Assembly (NCBI GenBank): GCA_937927435.1
Contig: CALBDW010000165.1
Span: forward strand, 1 to 28,738
Length of the DNA stretch: 28,738 nucleotides
Reading direction: 5' to 3'
DNA from: an uncultured Bdellovibrionales bacterium
Lineage (GTDB): Bacteria; Bdellovibrionota; Bdellovibrionia; Bdellovibrionales; JAMPXM01
Within the stretch, counting starts at the first letter, position 1, and the number at the start of each line of letters is the position of its first letter. The position numbers and the translations under genes were made by a program. Shown here piece by piece: positions 22,372-28,738 of the stretch. Under the pieces are notes generated by a model that did no database searches, was not told the DNA's origin, and was given only the letters and a program-made list of their open reading frames with translations.

Positions 22372-23068
22372 CGGACCTGAACAACTTCATATATGACGAA
22401 GCGACTTTCTGCTCATCGAGACCCAAAACGCGGGCGATTTGCACGATGAACCCGCGGACGAAGACCGCCGCGGGGAGGTTTTTAAAGTCGTTCGTTTCGA
22501 CGGCCACAAGGTAGTGGCGGCCGATTTTCGTCTCTTCACTCATTTGGTCAAGACTGACATTCTTGTAAAGGCGAATCCGCTGGAGGAATGAGCCATCGAA
22601 TTCCGTCGCGTTCTTGATTTCTTGCTCGAACGCTTCGTCGATGGTGTAGGTCGACAGGCTCGTGCGGCCCGTATTGGGATCCAAATTTTTCGCCGCCGAC
22701 TGCGATTGGATCGTGGTCTTAAGCGTGACCGTCGACTCGAAATCGGGCAACGCTTGGTGCGCTTTCACGATTTCTTCGGCGTTAGATGCGGCGTAAAGCG
22801 AAGCGAAGTTATCAGGGATCGGCTCACCGCGCGCGAGCGCTTCGTCGTAAGCGCGACGAAGAGATGGATTGGCGAGAACGGAATACGCTTCTTCGATGAT
22901 TTTGAGAAGCTCGCGAGCTTCCTCGGCGCTGAACATCGTATAGAGCGCCGGATTATCGGCGCTATACGTCGTTTTCGCCCTTTGATAAGCGCGCTGGATC
23001 TCGTGCGGAGGAGCGTCGGGCGCCACCTCCAGGATTTCGTAATAGGTCGTGCCGCTGCTGTTGTTCAT
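22358..23068 (-). CDS. Degenerate J-domain plus RodZ-type helix-turn-helix protein
   Basis: The 236-residue product joins two parts. Residues about 8-75 have a DnaJ-like layout (YYEILEVAPDAPPHEIQRAYQRA, then IIEEAYSVLANPSLRRAYDEALARG), but the His-Pro-Asp loop needed to stimulate DnaK is replaced by Ser36-Ala37-Asp38. Residues about 158-222 form a RodZ/HTH_25-type helix-turn-helix (FLQRIRLYKNVSLDQMSEETKIGRHYLVAVE, then LPAAVFVRGFIVQIARVLGL). A variable linker lies between. Known: RodZ-type HTH domains bind MreB in RodZ; J-domains normally recruit DnaK. With HPD lost, the first domain is probably a protein-interaction module only. It lacks a membrane segment, unlike RodZ. It lies 10 bases after a MinD-like ATPase gene, a pairing that may matter. 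The function is unknown. Confidence 0.85.
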   Translation of the reverse strand: MNNSSGTTYYEILEVAPDAPPHEIQRAYQRAKTTYSADNPALYTMFSAEEARELLKIIEEAYSVLANPSLRRAYDEALARGEPIPDNFASLYAASNAEEIVKAHQALPDFESTVTLKTTIQSQSAAKNLDPNTGRTSLSTYTIDEAFEQEIKNATEFDGSFLQRIRLYKNVSLDQMSEETKIGRHYLVAVETNDFKNLPAAVFVRGFIVQIARVLGLDEQKVASSYMKLFRSGGGK

Positions 23069-23078
23069 GCTGTGATAT

Positions 23079-23990
23079 TTATATCACGGCTCTAAATGAT
23101 TGGGGATTCAAGAGATTCTTTGTGATCCCCAAAAATTGCCCAACGACACTACTATACGGAAATTCGACGATAAGGGGTTTTCTTTTTCGGGCAGAGCGCC
23201 ATGCTGCATTATCGTGATCGAGATAGCCGATGTAATTCGCTTCGATCCCGAAATACTTTTTGCACACGCTTTTCATCGAGTGACCGAGCTCGATGTCTTC
23301 GCGGCTTCGCACCTGGTTCAGAATGACCTGTAATTTAAGATCCTGGAGATGCGACTTGAGTTTGGCGGCGCTTTCAGGACTTTCGGCCGTAAGCCTGCGG
23401 ATGAGATCCGCCGGGCTGCGGATGCCGTTTTGATCCCGGTTCGTCATAATGGATTCGATTAAGTCATGAATCTCGGACTCGTGTTCGGCCAGCCGAAACT
23501 TGCGATAGAAGGCCGCTTTTATAAAACGGTAGGCGTTTTCGAGCGAAGTCGGCTCGGGCGTTGCGGCGACGATTTTCTGGTCGGCAGTCAGGAAGAAGTC
23601 GAGCGTGCGTTCACCGGTGCCGGCACCTAAGTCGAGGATGACGTAAGGGGACGGTAGCTGACGGATTCCTTCAATGATGAGGCTTCGTCCAGTTGGGTTG
23701 AGTTCCGTGACTTCGAAGTCGTCGTTGAAGCCGCTGATAATCTTTACGCCGGGAATCCCTGTTTCGACCGCCAGACTCGAAAAATTGCTGATCCGTCCGG
23801 AAAGAAAGTCGGAAATGGTCCGCGAGGGCGCGTTCACTCCGAAACAGGTATGAAGATTGGCACCGCCGAGATCGAGGTCGACGACTGTGACCGGCTTTCC
23901 AATCCGGGCCAGACAAATAGCGAGGTTCGAGCTGATAAAGCTCTTCCCGATTCCGCCTTTGCCTCCGCCTACCGCCCAAACTGTCGTCAT
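23079..23990 (-). CDS. MinD/ParA-family P-loop ATPase, FlhG-like
   Basis: The 303-residue product has the deviant Walker A motif GGGKGGIGKS at residues 8-17, with the intermolecular lysine Lys11. It also has a Walker A' VVDLDLGGANLHTCFG block and a Walker B-like VILDLGAGTGERTLDFFL. The EPTSLENAYRFIKAAFYRK run is typical of FlhG/MinD-like ATPases of unknown placement. Known: these ATPases dimerise on ATP and position cell-division sites, flagella or other complexes. It lacks an obvious amphipathic membrane-targeting helix at the C-terminus, so it is not plain MinD. No minC, minE or flagellar genes are near. It sits between tsaB (9 bases upstream) and the J/HTH gene (10 bases downstream), so the ATPase and the J/HTH protein are probably made together and may work together. 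Confidence 0.9.
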   Translation of the reverse strand: MTTVWAVGGGKGGIGKSFISSNLAICLARIGKPVTVVDLDLGGANLHTCFGVNAPSRTISDFLSGRISNFSSLAVETGIPGVKIISGFNDDFEVTELNPTGRSLIIEGIRQLPSPYVILDLGAGTGERTLDFFLTADQKIVAATPEPTSLENAYRFIKAAFYRKFRLAEHESEIHDLIESIMTNRDQNGIRSPADLIRRLTAESPESAAKLKSHLQDLKLQVILNQVRSREDIELGHSMKSVCKKYFGIEANYIGYLDHDNAAWRSARKRKPLIVEFPYSSVVGQFLGITKNLLNPQSFRAVI

Positions 23991-23999
23991 TGCTTGTGC

Positions 24000-24686
24000 T
24001 TAACCCTTTCGGAGGTTCTCTTCGGCTCCGGAGGGCCTAATATAAAGGGCTTGCACCTCTTTCCAGTCCAATGGCTGGACTTGGTTACGACGATCGAGTG
24101 CCATGCGTCCGATAATGGTCGCATCTGGTTCGTCTGAAAGTTGGGGGGCGCGAATCAAATTCTGCAAAAGCGCCGGGTCCATCGATGAGGCGAATTCATC
24201 GTACGCATCTCCGAGCGTGATGTGGGGAACGGTGACCAATTGTTTTAATTCATCCAAATTGTACGCGGCGAGAGGTAGTTCTCTCCGCCAACCGGCGCCG
24301 TCCCACTTGAAAGTGGATGCGAAAATCAGGTTTTTATGCGCGTTAATGAGAACGGCTACGGGGACGTCGTGCCTTGAAACGGCTTCCGCAATGATCTCGG
24401 ATGTATCGAAGACGTAAACCGGAAGGTTTGCGGCGTAAGCGAGCGCGCGGGCCGCGTTGACCGTAACCCGGACCCCTGTAAAGCTTCCCGGTCCGTGTCC
24501 GATCGCGAGAGCGTCCAGGTCTTTCACTTTGAGTCCGGCGGATGATAGGCAGTGTTCGAGAGCGGGTGTGAGAAGCTCGCCATGAGAGCTTTCACGAGAC
24601 CAGCTCTTTTCACATATGACGTCGCCGTCATGAAGGACGGCGACTCCGCCTTTGTTTGTGCTGGTGTCAAACGCGAGAATCAGCAT
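24000..24686 (-). CDS. tsaB: tRNA threonylcarbamoyladenosine biosynthesis protein TsaB
   Basis: The 228-residue product begins MLILAFDTSTNKGGVAVL, the ASKHA-fold start of TsaB. It has the GHGPGSFTGVRVTVNAARALAYA block near residues 63-85 that marks the family, and a VAVLINAHKNLIFASTF segment that corresponds to the usual 'DAR' region of the fold. Known: TsaB forms a heterodimer with TsaD and, with TsaE and TsaC, makes the t6A37 modification of ANN-decoding tRNAs. The metal- and ATP-binding residues of TsaD are not expected here. The ATG is 6 bases past the rseP stop, and the MinD-like gene follows 9 bases later. No RimI gene is adjacent, unlike in many genomes. Confidence 0.94.
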   Translation of the reverse strand: MLILAFDTSTNKGGVAVLHDGDVICEKSWSRESSHGELLTPALEHCLSSAGLKVKDLDALAIGHGPGSFTGVRVTVNAARALAYAANLPVYVFDTSEIIAEAVSRHDVPVAVLINAHKNLIFASTFKWDGAGWRRELPLAAYNLDELKQLVTVPHITLGDAYDEFASSMDPALLQNLIRAPQLSDEPDATIIGRMALDRRNQVQPLDWKEVQALYIRPSGAEENLRKG

Positions 24687-24692
24687 CTAGCG

Positions 24693-26399
24693 TCAGTTAA
24701 AGAGCCGGGTCACGTCGTTGAATAAGGCGAAGACCATCAAGGCCAACAAAAGGAAGAGCCCCACCTGCTGGGCGATCTCCATTTTGCGCATGCTGAGCGG
24801 CGCGCCTCTCAGAGCTTCAATTGTGTAGAAAACCAAATGGCCGCCGTCCAAGACTGGAACCGGCAGCAAGTTCAGAATAAAGAGGTTGATGGAGATAATC
24901 GCCATCACGCTCAGGAACTGTGTCAATCCGACTTGCCACGAGTTCTTCGCCATCTGACCGATGGAAAGGAAGCCACCGATGTTTTTCGGCGAGACTTCGG
25001 CTTGGAAGAGACGGACGAAGCTGAGAACCGTCAAGCTGGTCCACCGCCAGGTCTGAACCATTCCGCGCTGCGCGGCCGCGATCGGATTGGAATAGGAAAC
25101 TTCGAAAAAGGCGGGGGGCGCGTCGACGATCATCGGTCGGATTCCGATTTCAAAGCGACGTACCTCTCGGCCATCCGGGCTCATGCGCTCGCGCATGTTG
25201 GGCGCTACTTGAATCGTCATTTCTTGGCCGTTCCGCGAGATCAGAAGAGATAGAGGGGCCGCCTGCTCACCGTTGACCGCATTCGCCTCGCCGAACGAGC
25301 GGATCGTGGACGAAACTTGTTCGAACGACTCGAGCGGTTTCCCGTTAATTGCGATCAGACGATCGCCTTGTTGCAGTCCGGCCGCTTCAGCGGGTGAGCC
25401 TTTCTCGATGCTGGCGAGGTAAAGCTCAGGCGATTCAAGACCGAGAGCGGCCATTTTTTCCTCGGCGGATCTATTTTGGACTACTTTGGGAACAGGAATG
25501 GAGACCGTTACCTTCACGGGCTCAGGCCGTTCCGCTAAGAGACCGCGCTCGATCTCCACGGTGAGCGTGTCGGCCGAGGTTTGTTCGAGCGCCGCGAGGA
25601 GTTCGCGCCAACGCGAAACGGACACGCCGTTAATCGATCGGACCACGTCGCCTGTTTGCATTCCGGCGGCACCCGCGATGGAATCTGGACTCTGCACAGC
25701 GATCAAGGAGGCGCGCGAAGAGGGGGTAAGGCCTTCGATCTCGCCGACCTCACGGTCCCAGCTCAATACGTTTTTGTTTCGGACCAGTTTGGGCGTCGCT
25801 TGAAGAGTTTCTTCGGCCCCGGATCCTTCCCGTTGCACAACGAAGTTCAAAGTGCGGTCCGCGTTCTTTTCGATCGCTTTCTGCAAGTCATCCCAAGATT
25901 TCACGGGGTTAGAATCGATCGCAACGATTGTATCGCCGCTCCGGAAACCGGCCGCGTACGCGGGTGAGTCGGGCTTGATGTCTCCAAGCTTCGCCAGCAG
26001 AGCTTGTTCGCCGATCGCGGCGACGCCGGTGAATAGAACGGCGGCGAAGAACAAGTTCATAAGCGGACCCGCTAGGACGATCGCGATTCGCTGGAATACG
26101 GGTTTGTGATTGAAAGCGAATTGTTTTTGATCATCCGCGACCGGAGCTGTCGGGTCGTCGCCGAACATTTTCACGTAACCGCCCAACGGAATCGCCGAAA
26201 TCGCGTAAACGGTGTCGCCGCGTTTGAACTTAAACAACTTCGGGCCGAAGCCGAGACTGAAGACCTCAACGCGGACTTTGTAGTATTTGGCGACGAGGAA
26301 GTGTCCCAGTTCGTGAACGAAGATGAGCAAGCCGAGAAGAATGATCATCGGCATTGCGTACGAAATCAGGCCGTGAAGGGAGCTGAAAAGCGAGTCCAT
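24693..26399 (-). CDS. rseP: Site-2 intramembrane metalloprotease RseP with three apparent PDZ units
   Basis: The 568-residue product has the zinc motif HELGH at His29-His33 in the first membrane segment and the late LLPVPVLDGGH block, with its metal aspartate at Asp518 in the third or fourth segment. Between them I count three PDZ-like units with the typical PAxAAGxxxGD pattern: residues about 136-205, 230-300 and 326-400. Known: RseP cuts anti-sigma factors and leftover signal peptides within the membrane; E. coli RseP is about 450 residues with two PDZ domains. The extra unit explains most of the added length. It follows cdsA by 126 bases, which hold no gene. Then it couples to tsaB (6 bases). 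No rseA or rpoE gene is in the window. Confidence 0.94.
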   Translation of the reverse strand: MDSLFSSLHGLISYAMPMIILLGLLIFVHELGHFLVAKYYKVRVEVFSLGFGPKLFKFKRGDTVYAISAIPLGGYVKMFGDDPTAPVADDQKQFAFNHKPVFQRIAIVLAGPLMNLFFAAVLFTGVAAIGEQALLAKLGDIKPDSPAYAAGFRSGDTIVAIDSNPVKSWDDLQKAIEKNADRTLNFVVQREGSGAEETLQATPKLVRNKNVLSWDREVGEIEGLTPSSRASLIAVQSPDSIAGAAGMQTGDVVRSINGVSVSRWRELLAALEQTSADTLTVEIERGLLAERPEPVKVTVSIPVPKVVQNRSAEEKMAALGLESPELYLASIEKGSPAEAAGLQQGDRLIAINGKPLESFEQVSSTIRSFGEANAVNGEQAAPLSLLISRNGQEMTIQVAPNMRERMSPDGREVRRFEIGIRPMIVDAPPAFFEVSYSNPIAAAQRGMVQTWRWTSLTVLSFVRLFQAEVSPKNIGGFLSIGQMAKNSWQVGLTQFLSVMAIISINLFILNLLPVPVLDGGHLVFYTIEALRGAPLSMRKMEIAQQVGLFLLLALMVFALFNDVTRLFN

Positions 26400-26525
26400 A
26401 GTCTTCTCATTGTAGGTTTGCTTATCTCGGTATGCCAGCCTTTTTGAGCCTAAGTACCGTCAGATAGCCATGAACAGGCTCTATTCCCGATTTCGGTCTG
26501 AATGTTTCAATTTAGGACATGTCGA

Positions 26526-27365
26526 TTAGGAAACGAGAAACCGGACGAAAGCGTAAAAAACCGGCGCGGCGAATAAAACGCCGTCGAGGCGGTCGAGAAA
26601 ACCGCCGTGACCCGGCATGATGGCGCCCGAATCCTTTACCTCCGCAACGCGTTTTATGAGCGATTCAATGAGATCCCCGATTTGCGCGAAGGCGCCCGTC
26701 ACCAAGGACAGGATGACCATGGTCAATACGGGGACGTTTTCGGCGAATAAGAGGGCGATGACGGCTCCCGCTACAGCACTCCCCACAAGGCCCCCGAGAG
26801 CGCCTTCAATTGTTTTTTTCGGGGAGACCGGCTTCAAAAGCTGATGCCGACCGAAGACCTGTCCACTGAGGTAGGCTAAAGTGTCACCACTGAACACGAT
26901 TGCCAGGAGGGCGAAAAGCCAAAGTCCTCTTTCGTCTAATTGAAGGAGGCGGGTTCCGAGGCCGGGAAAGACGCCGCAGTAAATTAAACCCATCGAGCCA
27001 AGGCACTGGAAATGGATGGCGCCGGCGAGATCGTCAACCGTCCGAACGGCCATGAGAACCATCGTAAAAAACAGAACAGCCGAAAGCGCAATCGCGAGCA
27101 GAATAAACTCGGGATTGGCGAGCGTGGTCGCGTAGAAGACGACGGTCGAAAATACCAAAAAAGCCACGCGCAAATGGAGCTGGTTGGCGAAGCCGCTGCG
27201 TTCCGATTGGATAAACGGGAAACTTTGTATCAGCCGCGAATACTCGAACGTGCCGCCGAACGTGGCGAGGGCGCAAATGACGTAAAGACCCTGAGTTTTC
27301 CAGATTAATGTGATGCCGATGAGCAGGGCGACGGCAATGATGGCGGAAAGAGCTCGGACTTTCAT
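26526..27365 (-). CDS. cdsA: Phosphatidate cytidylyltransferase CdsA
   Basis: The 279-residue membrane protein has about eight hydrophobic segments and the CDP-alcohol signature in its last third: SPKKTIEGALGG near residues 181-192, FAQIGDLIESLIKRVAEVKDSGAIMPGHGGFLDRLDG near 227-262, with the metal-binding aspartates. Known: CdsA makes CDP-diacylglycerol from phosphatidate and CTP at the inner membrane, the branch point of phospholipid synthesis. The ATG overlaps the uppS stop by ATGA (27362-27365), so uppS and cdsA are coupled. The next gene in many proteobacteria, dxr, is absent; rseP follows instead. Confidence 0.95.
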   Translation of the reverse strand: MKVRALSAIIAVALLIGITLIWKTQGLYVICALATFGGTFEYSRLIQSFPFIQSERSGFANQLHLRVAFLVFSTVVFYATTLANPEFILLAIALSAVLFFTMVLMAVRTVDDLAGAIHFQCLGSMGLIYCGVFPGLGTRLLQLDERGLWLFALLAIVFSGDTLAYLSGQVFGRHQLLKPVSPKKTIEGALGGLVGSAVAGAVIALLFAENVPVLTMVILSLVTGAFAQIGDLIESLIKRVAEVKDSGAIMPGHGGFLDRLDGVLFAAPVFYAFVRFLVS

Positions 27366-28144
27366 TTGTGCATTATACCGACGCGTGGAGCGGCGTAGTT
27401 CTGGTCAACTTCGGAGGACGTTCGGCGAATTTGGCTCGTGGTGCGCCCGAACCGGCGTTCTCTCCTCGCATACTGCATCAGGGCTTCTTCCAAATCTGCG
27501 GTCGTAAAATCGGGCCACAGAACGTTGGTTATATAGATTTCCGAATAAGCCGCCTGCCAAAGCATGAAGTTGGACAGCCGGAACTCGCCGCTGGTTCTGA
27601 TGATCAAATCAGGGTCGGGAAGAAATGAACTCTGTAGTTTCCGCGCGAGCAGGTTTTCGTTGATTTCTTCGGGAGCCAAACGGCCTTGGGCAATCTCCGT
27701 CGCGATTCCGCGGACGGCTTCCGTGATCTCCTGGCGCGAGCCGTAGCTGAGCGCGAAGGTTAGATGCATTCCGGTGTTATGACGGGTTTCGTCGATCGTG
27801 CGCTCAACTTCCGCGCGCACCGACTCCGGAAGCCGGCTGAGTTCTCCAATAACCGACACACGAATGTTGTTTTTCACCAAGCTGGCGCGTTCGCGGCGCA
27901 TATTCCGCGCCAAAAGGTGCATGAGAAAGCCGACTTCCGAGGTCGGCCGGAGCCAGTTTTCAGTGCTGAAGGCGTAGAGAGTGAGATGTTCAATGCCTCG
28001 CCGGGCACAGGCCTCAATCATTGCTTTGGCGACCCGCGCCCCCTTGATGTGGCCGAACGTGCGATCCTTTTTCCGAAGTTCGGCCCAGCGGCCATTGCCG
28101 TCCATGATAATCGCAAGGTGACGAGGCGTTTTAATCTTGTTCAA
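27362..28144 (-). CDS. uppS: Undecaprenyl diphosphate synthase UppS
   Basis: The 260-residue product starts PRHLAIIMDGNGRWAELRKK, with the catalytic Asp15 of the cis-prenyltransferase fold. It has the TLYAFSTENWLRP substrate block and the late DLIIRTSGEFRLSNFMLWQAAYSEIYI signature. Known: UppS adds eight isopentenyl units to farnesyl diphosphate to make the lipid carrier for peptidoglycan and O-antigen. The C-terminal 25 residues (after ARRERRFGRT) are longer than usual and not conserved. It lies 25 bases after frr and overlaps cdsA by 4 bases. The frr-uppS-cdsA order is conserved widely. Confidence 0.96.
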   Translation of the reverse strand: MNKIKTPRHLAIIMDGNGRWAELRKKDRTFGHIKGARVAKAMIEACARRGIEHLTLYAFSTENWLRPTSEVGFLMHLLARNMRRERASLVKNNIRVSVIGELSRLPESVRAEVERTIDETRHNTGMHLTFALSYGSRQEITEAVRGIATEIAQGRLAPEEINENLLARKLQSSFLPDPDLIIRTSGEFRLSNFMLWQAAYSEIYITNVLWPDFTTADLEEALMQYARRERRFGRTTSQIRRTSSEVDQNYAAPRVGIMHK

Positions 28145-28169
28145 AGTCTATGGCCCCCAGCTGCCGAAC

Positions 28170-28727
28170 TCAGATGGTCAAAATCTCTTTCTCTTTCTCT
28201 TGCGAGAGTTTGTCGGCTTTTTCGATGTATTGGTCGGTCAGCTTTTGGATTTCGTCTTGAGCCCGCTTGCTTTCGTCTTCGCTGATCAATTTGTCTTTCT
28301 GAGCTTTCTTCAGCGCTTCGTTGGCGTCGCGACGAGCCATGCGGATCGCGACTTTCGACTCTTCGACCAGCTTATGACATTGTTTGACCAGTTCTTTGCG
28401 GCGCTCTTCCGTCAGGTCCGGAAGCTTGAGGCGGATCACTTTACCGTCGTTGATCGGCGTCATGCCGATATCGCTTTTGACGATAGCGGCTTCGATTTCC
28501 TTGAGCATTTGCGCTTCCCAAGGAGTGATGAGGAACGTTTTCGCGTCGGGAGTCGAAACGGCGCTCACTTGGTTCAGCGGAGTGGGGGTGCCGTAATAGT
28601 TCACCCGAATTCCATCCAGCATCGAGATCTGAGCGCGACCGGTTCGAACTTTCTTGAGCTCGTTCACGAGGGCCGCAATCGCTTTTTCCATGCTGTTTTT
28701 GGCTTCGGTCTTTACGTTTTCGATCAT
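28170..28727 (-). CDS. frr: Ribosome recycling factor
   Basis: The 185-residue product has the standard RRF length. It opens with a helical arm (MIENVKTEAKNSMEKAIAALVNELKKVRTGRA), has the domain II region with VNYYGTPTPLNQVSAVSTPD and ITPWEAQMLKEIEAAI, and returns to a long three-helix bundle with RLKLPDLTEERRKELVKQCH. Known: RRF with EF-G splits the post-termination ribosome. The whole gene is in the window; its ATG is 11 bases from the right edge, so its ribosome-binding site and the usual upstream neighbour pyrH are not visible. It begins the frr-uppS-cdsA series. Confidence 0.97.
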   Translation of the reverse strand: MIENVKTEAKNSMEKAIAALVNELKKVRTGRAQISMLDGIRVNYYGTPTPLNQVSAVSTPDAKTFLITPWEAQMLKEIEAAIVKSDIGMTPINDGKVIRLKLPDLTEERRKELVKQCHKLVEESKVAIRMARRDANEALKKAQKDKLISEDESKRAQDEIQKLTDQYIEKADKLSQEKEKEILTI

Positions 28728-28738
28728 TTTCAGCGTCC

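Noticed and set aside
26400..26525. Possible promoter or relict gene between cdsA and rseP
   Set aside because: TTGAAA is present on the minus strand, but no -10 box lies at 16-18 bases, and no dxr remnant is visible in any frame.

Overview
The window is a dense, GC-rich stretch of chromosome from a Gram-negative (two-membrane) bacterium. It encodes BamD, a LolA-like carrier, an outer-membrane barrel with a C-terminal phenylalanine, and two lipoproteins with clear lipoboxes. The J-like/RodZ-type HTH protein beside a MinD-like ATPase, YajQ, RimO and the AstA/AstD cluster remind me of Bdellovibrionota or other former 'deltaproteobacterial' lineages. That assignment is an inference from gene content and was not tested. 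I see no insertion sequence, prophage, CRISPR array, rRNA or tRNA.

Left arm, plus strand (1-4506): a housekeeping series. It holds the end of a NadD reading frame that runs without a stop into RsfS, then rlmH, a ComF-like phosphoribosyltransferase, a LolA-like protein, yajQ and rimO. A 355-base gap (4507-4861) follows; it holds a possible 26-residue membrane peptide, a hairpin and a 14-base perfect palindrome. Then come three plus-strand genes of unknown function: a secreted TPR/TatT-like protein, a beta-barrel outer-membrane protein and a lipoprotein (4862-8053). This looks like an envelope system and is the part least explained by known biology.

Middle (8090-12586, minus strand): a BatE-like TPR/SH3 membrane protein, a cyclic-nucleotide-binding-domain protein and an AI-2E-type permease, joined by ATGA overlaps. 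These are followed by bamD, a soluble TPR protein and a hypoxanthine phosphoribosyltransferase. A compact divergent regulatory region (12587-12754) separates them from a plus-strand catabolic operon: class III aminotransferase, M20 deacylase, AstA, AstD, then mltG. The four catabolic genes fit an ornithine or arginine succinyl-transfer route that has no AstB in the window and uses an M20 enzyme where AstE is expected.

Right arm: an FG-GAP-like membrane protein (minus) and a nitroreductase (plus) diverge from each other. The minus-strand block 20576-28727 reads, in transcription order, frr, uppS, cdsA, rseP (with three apparent PDZ units), tsaB, a MinD/ParA-like ATPase, a degenerate J-domain/RodZ-like HTH protein, a RluD-family synthase and pgeF. 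Spacing within the block is mostly under 30 bases or overlapping. The dxr gene often found between cdsA and rseP is absent here.
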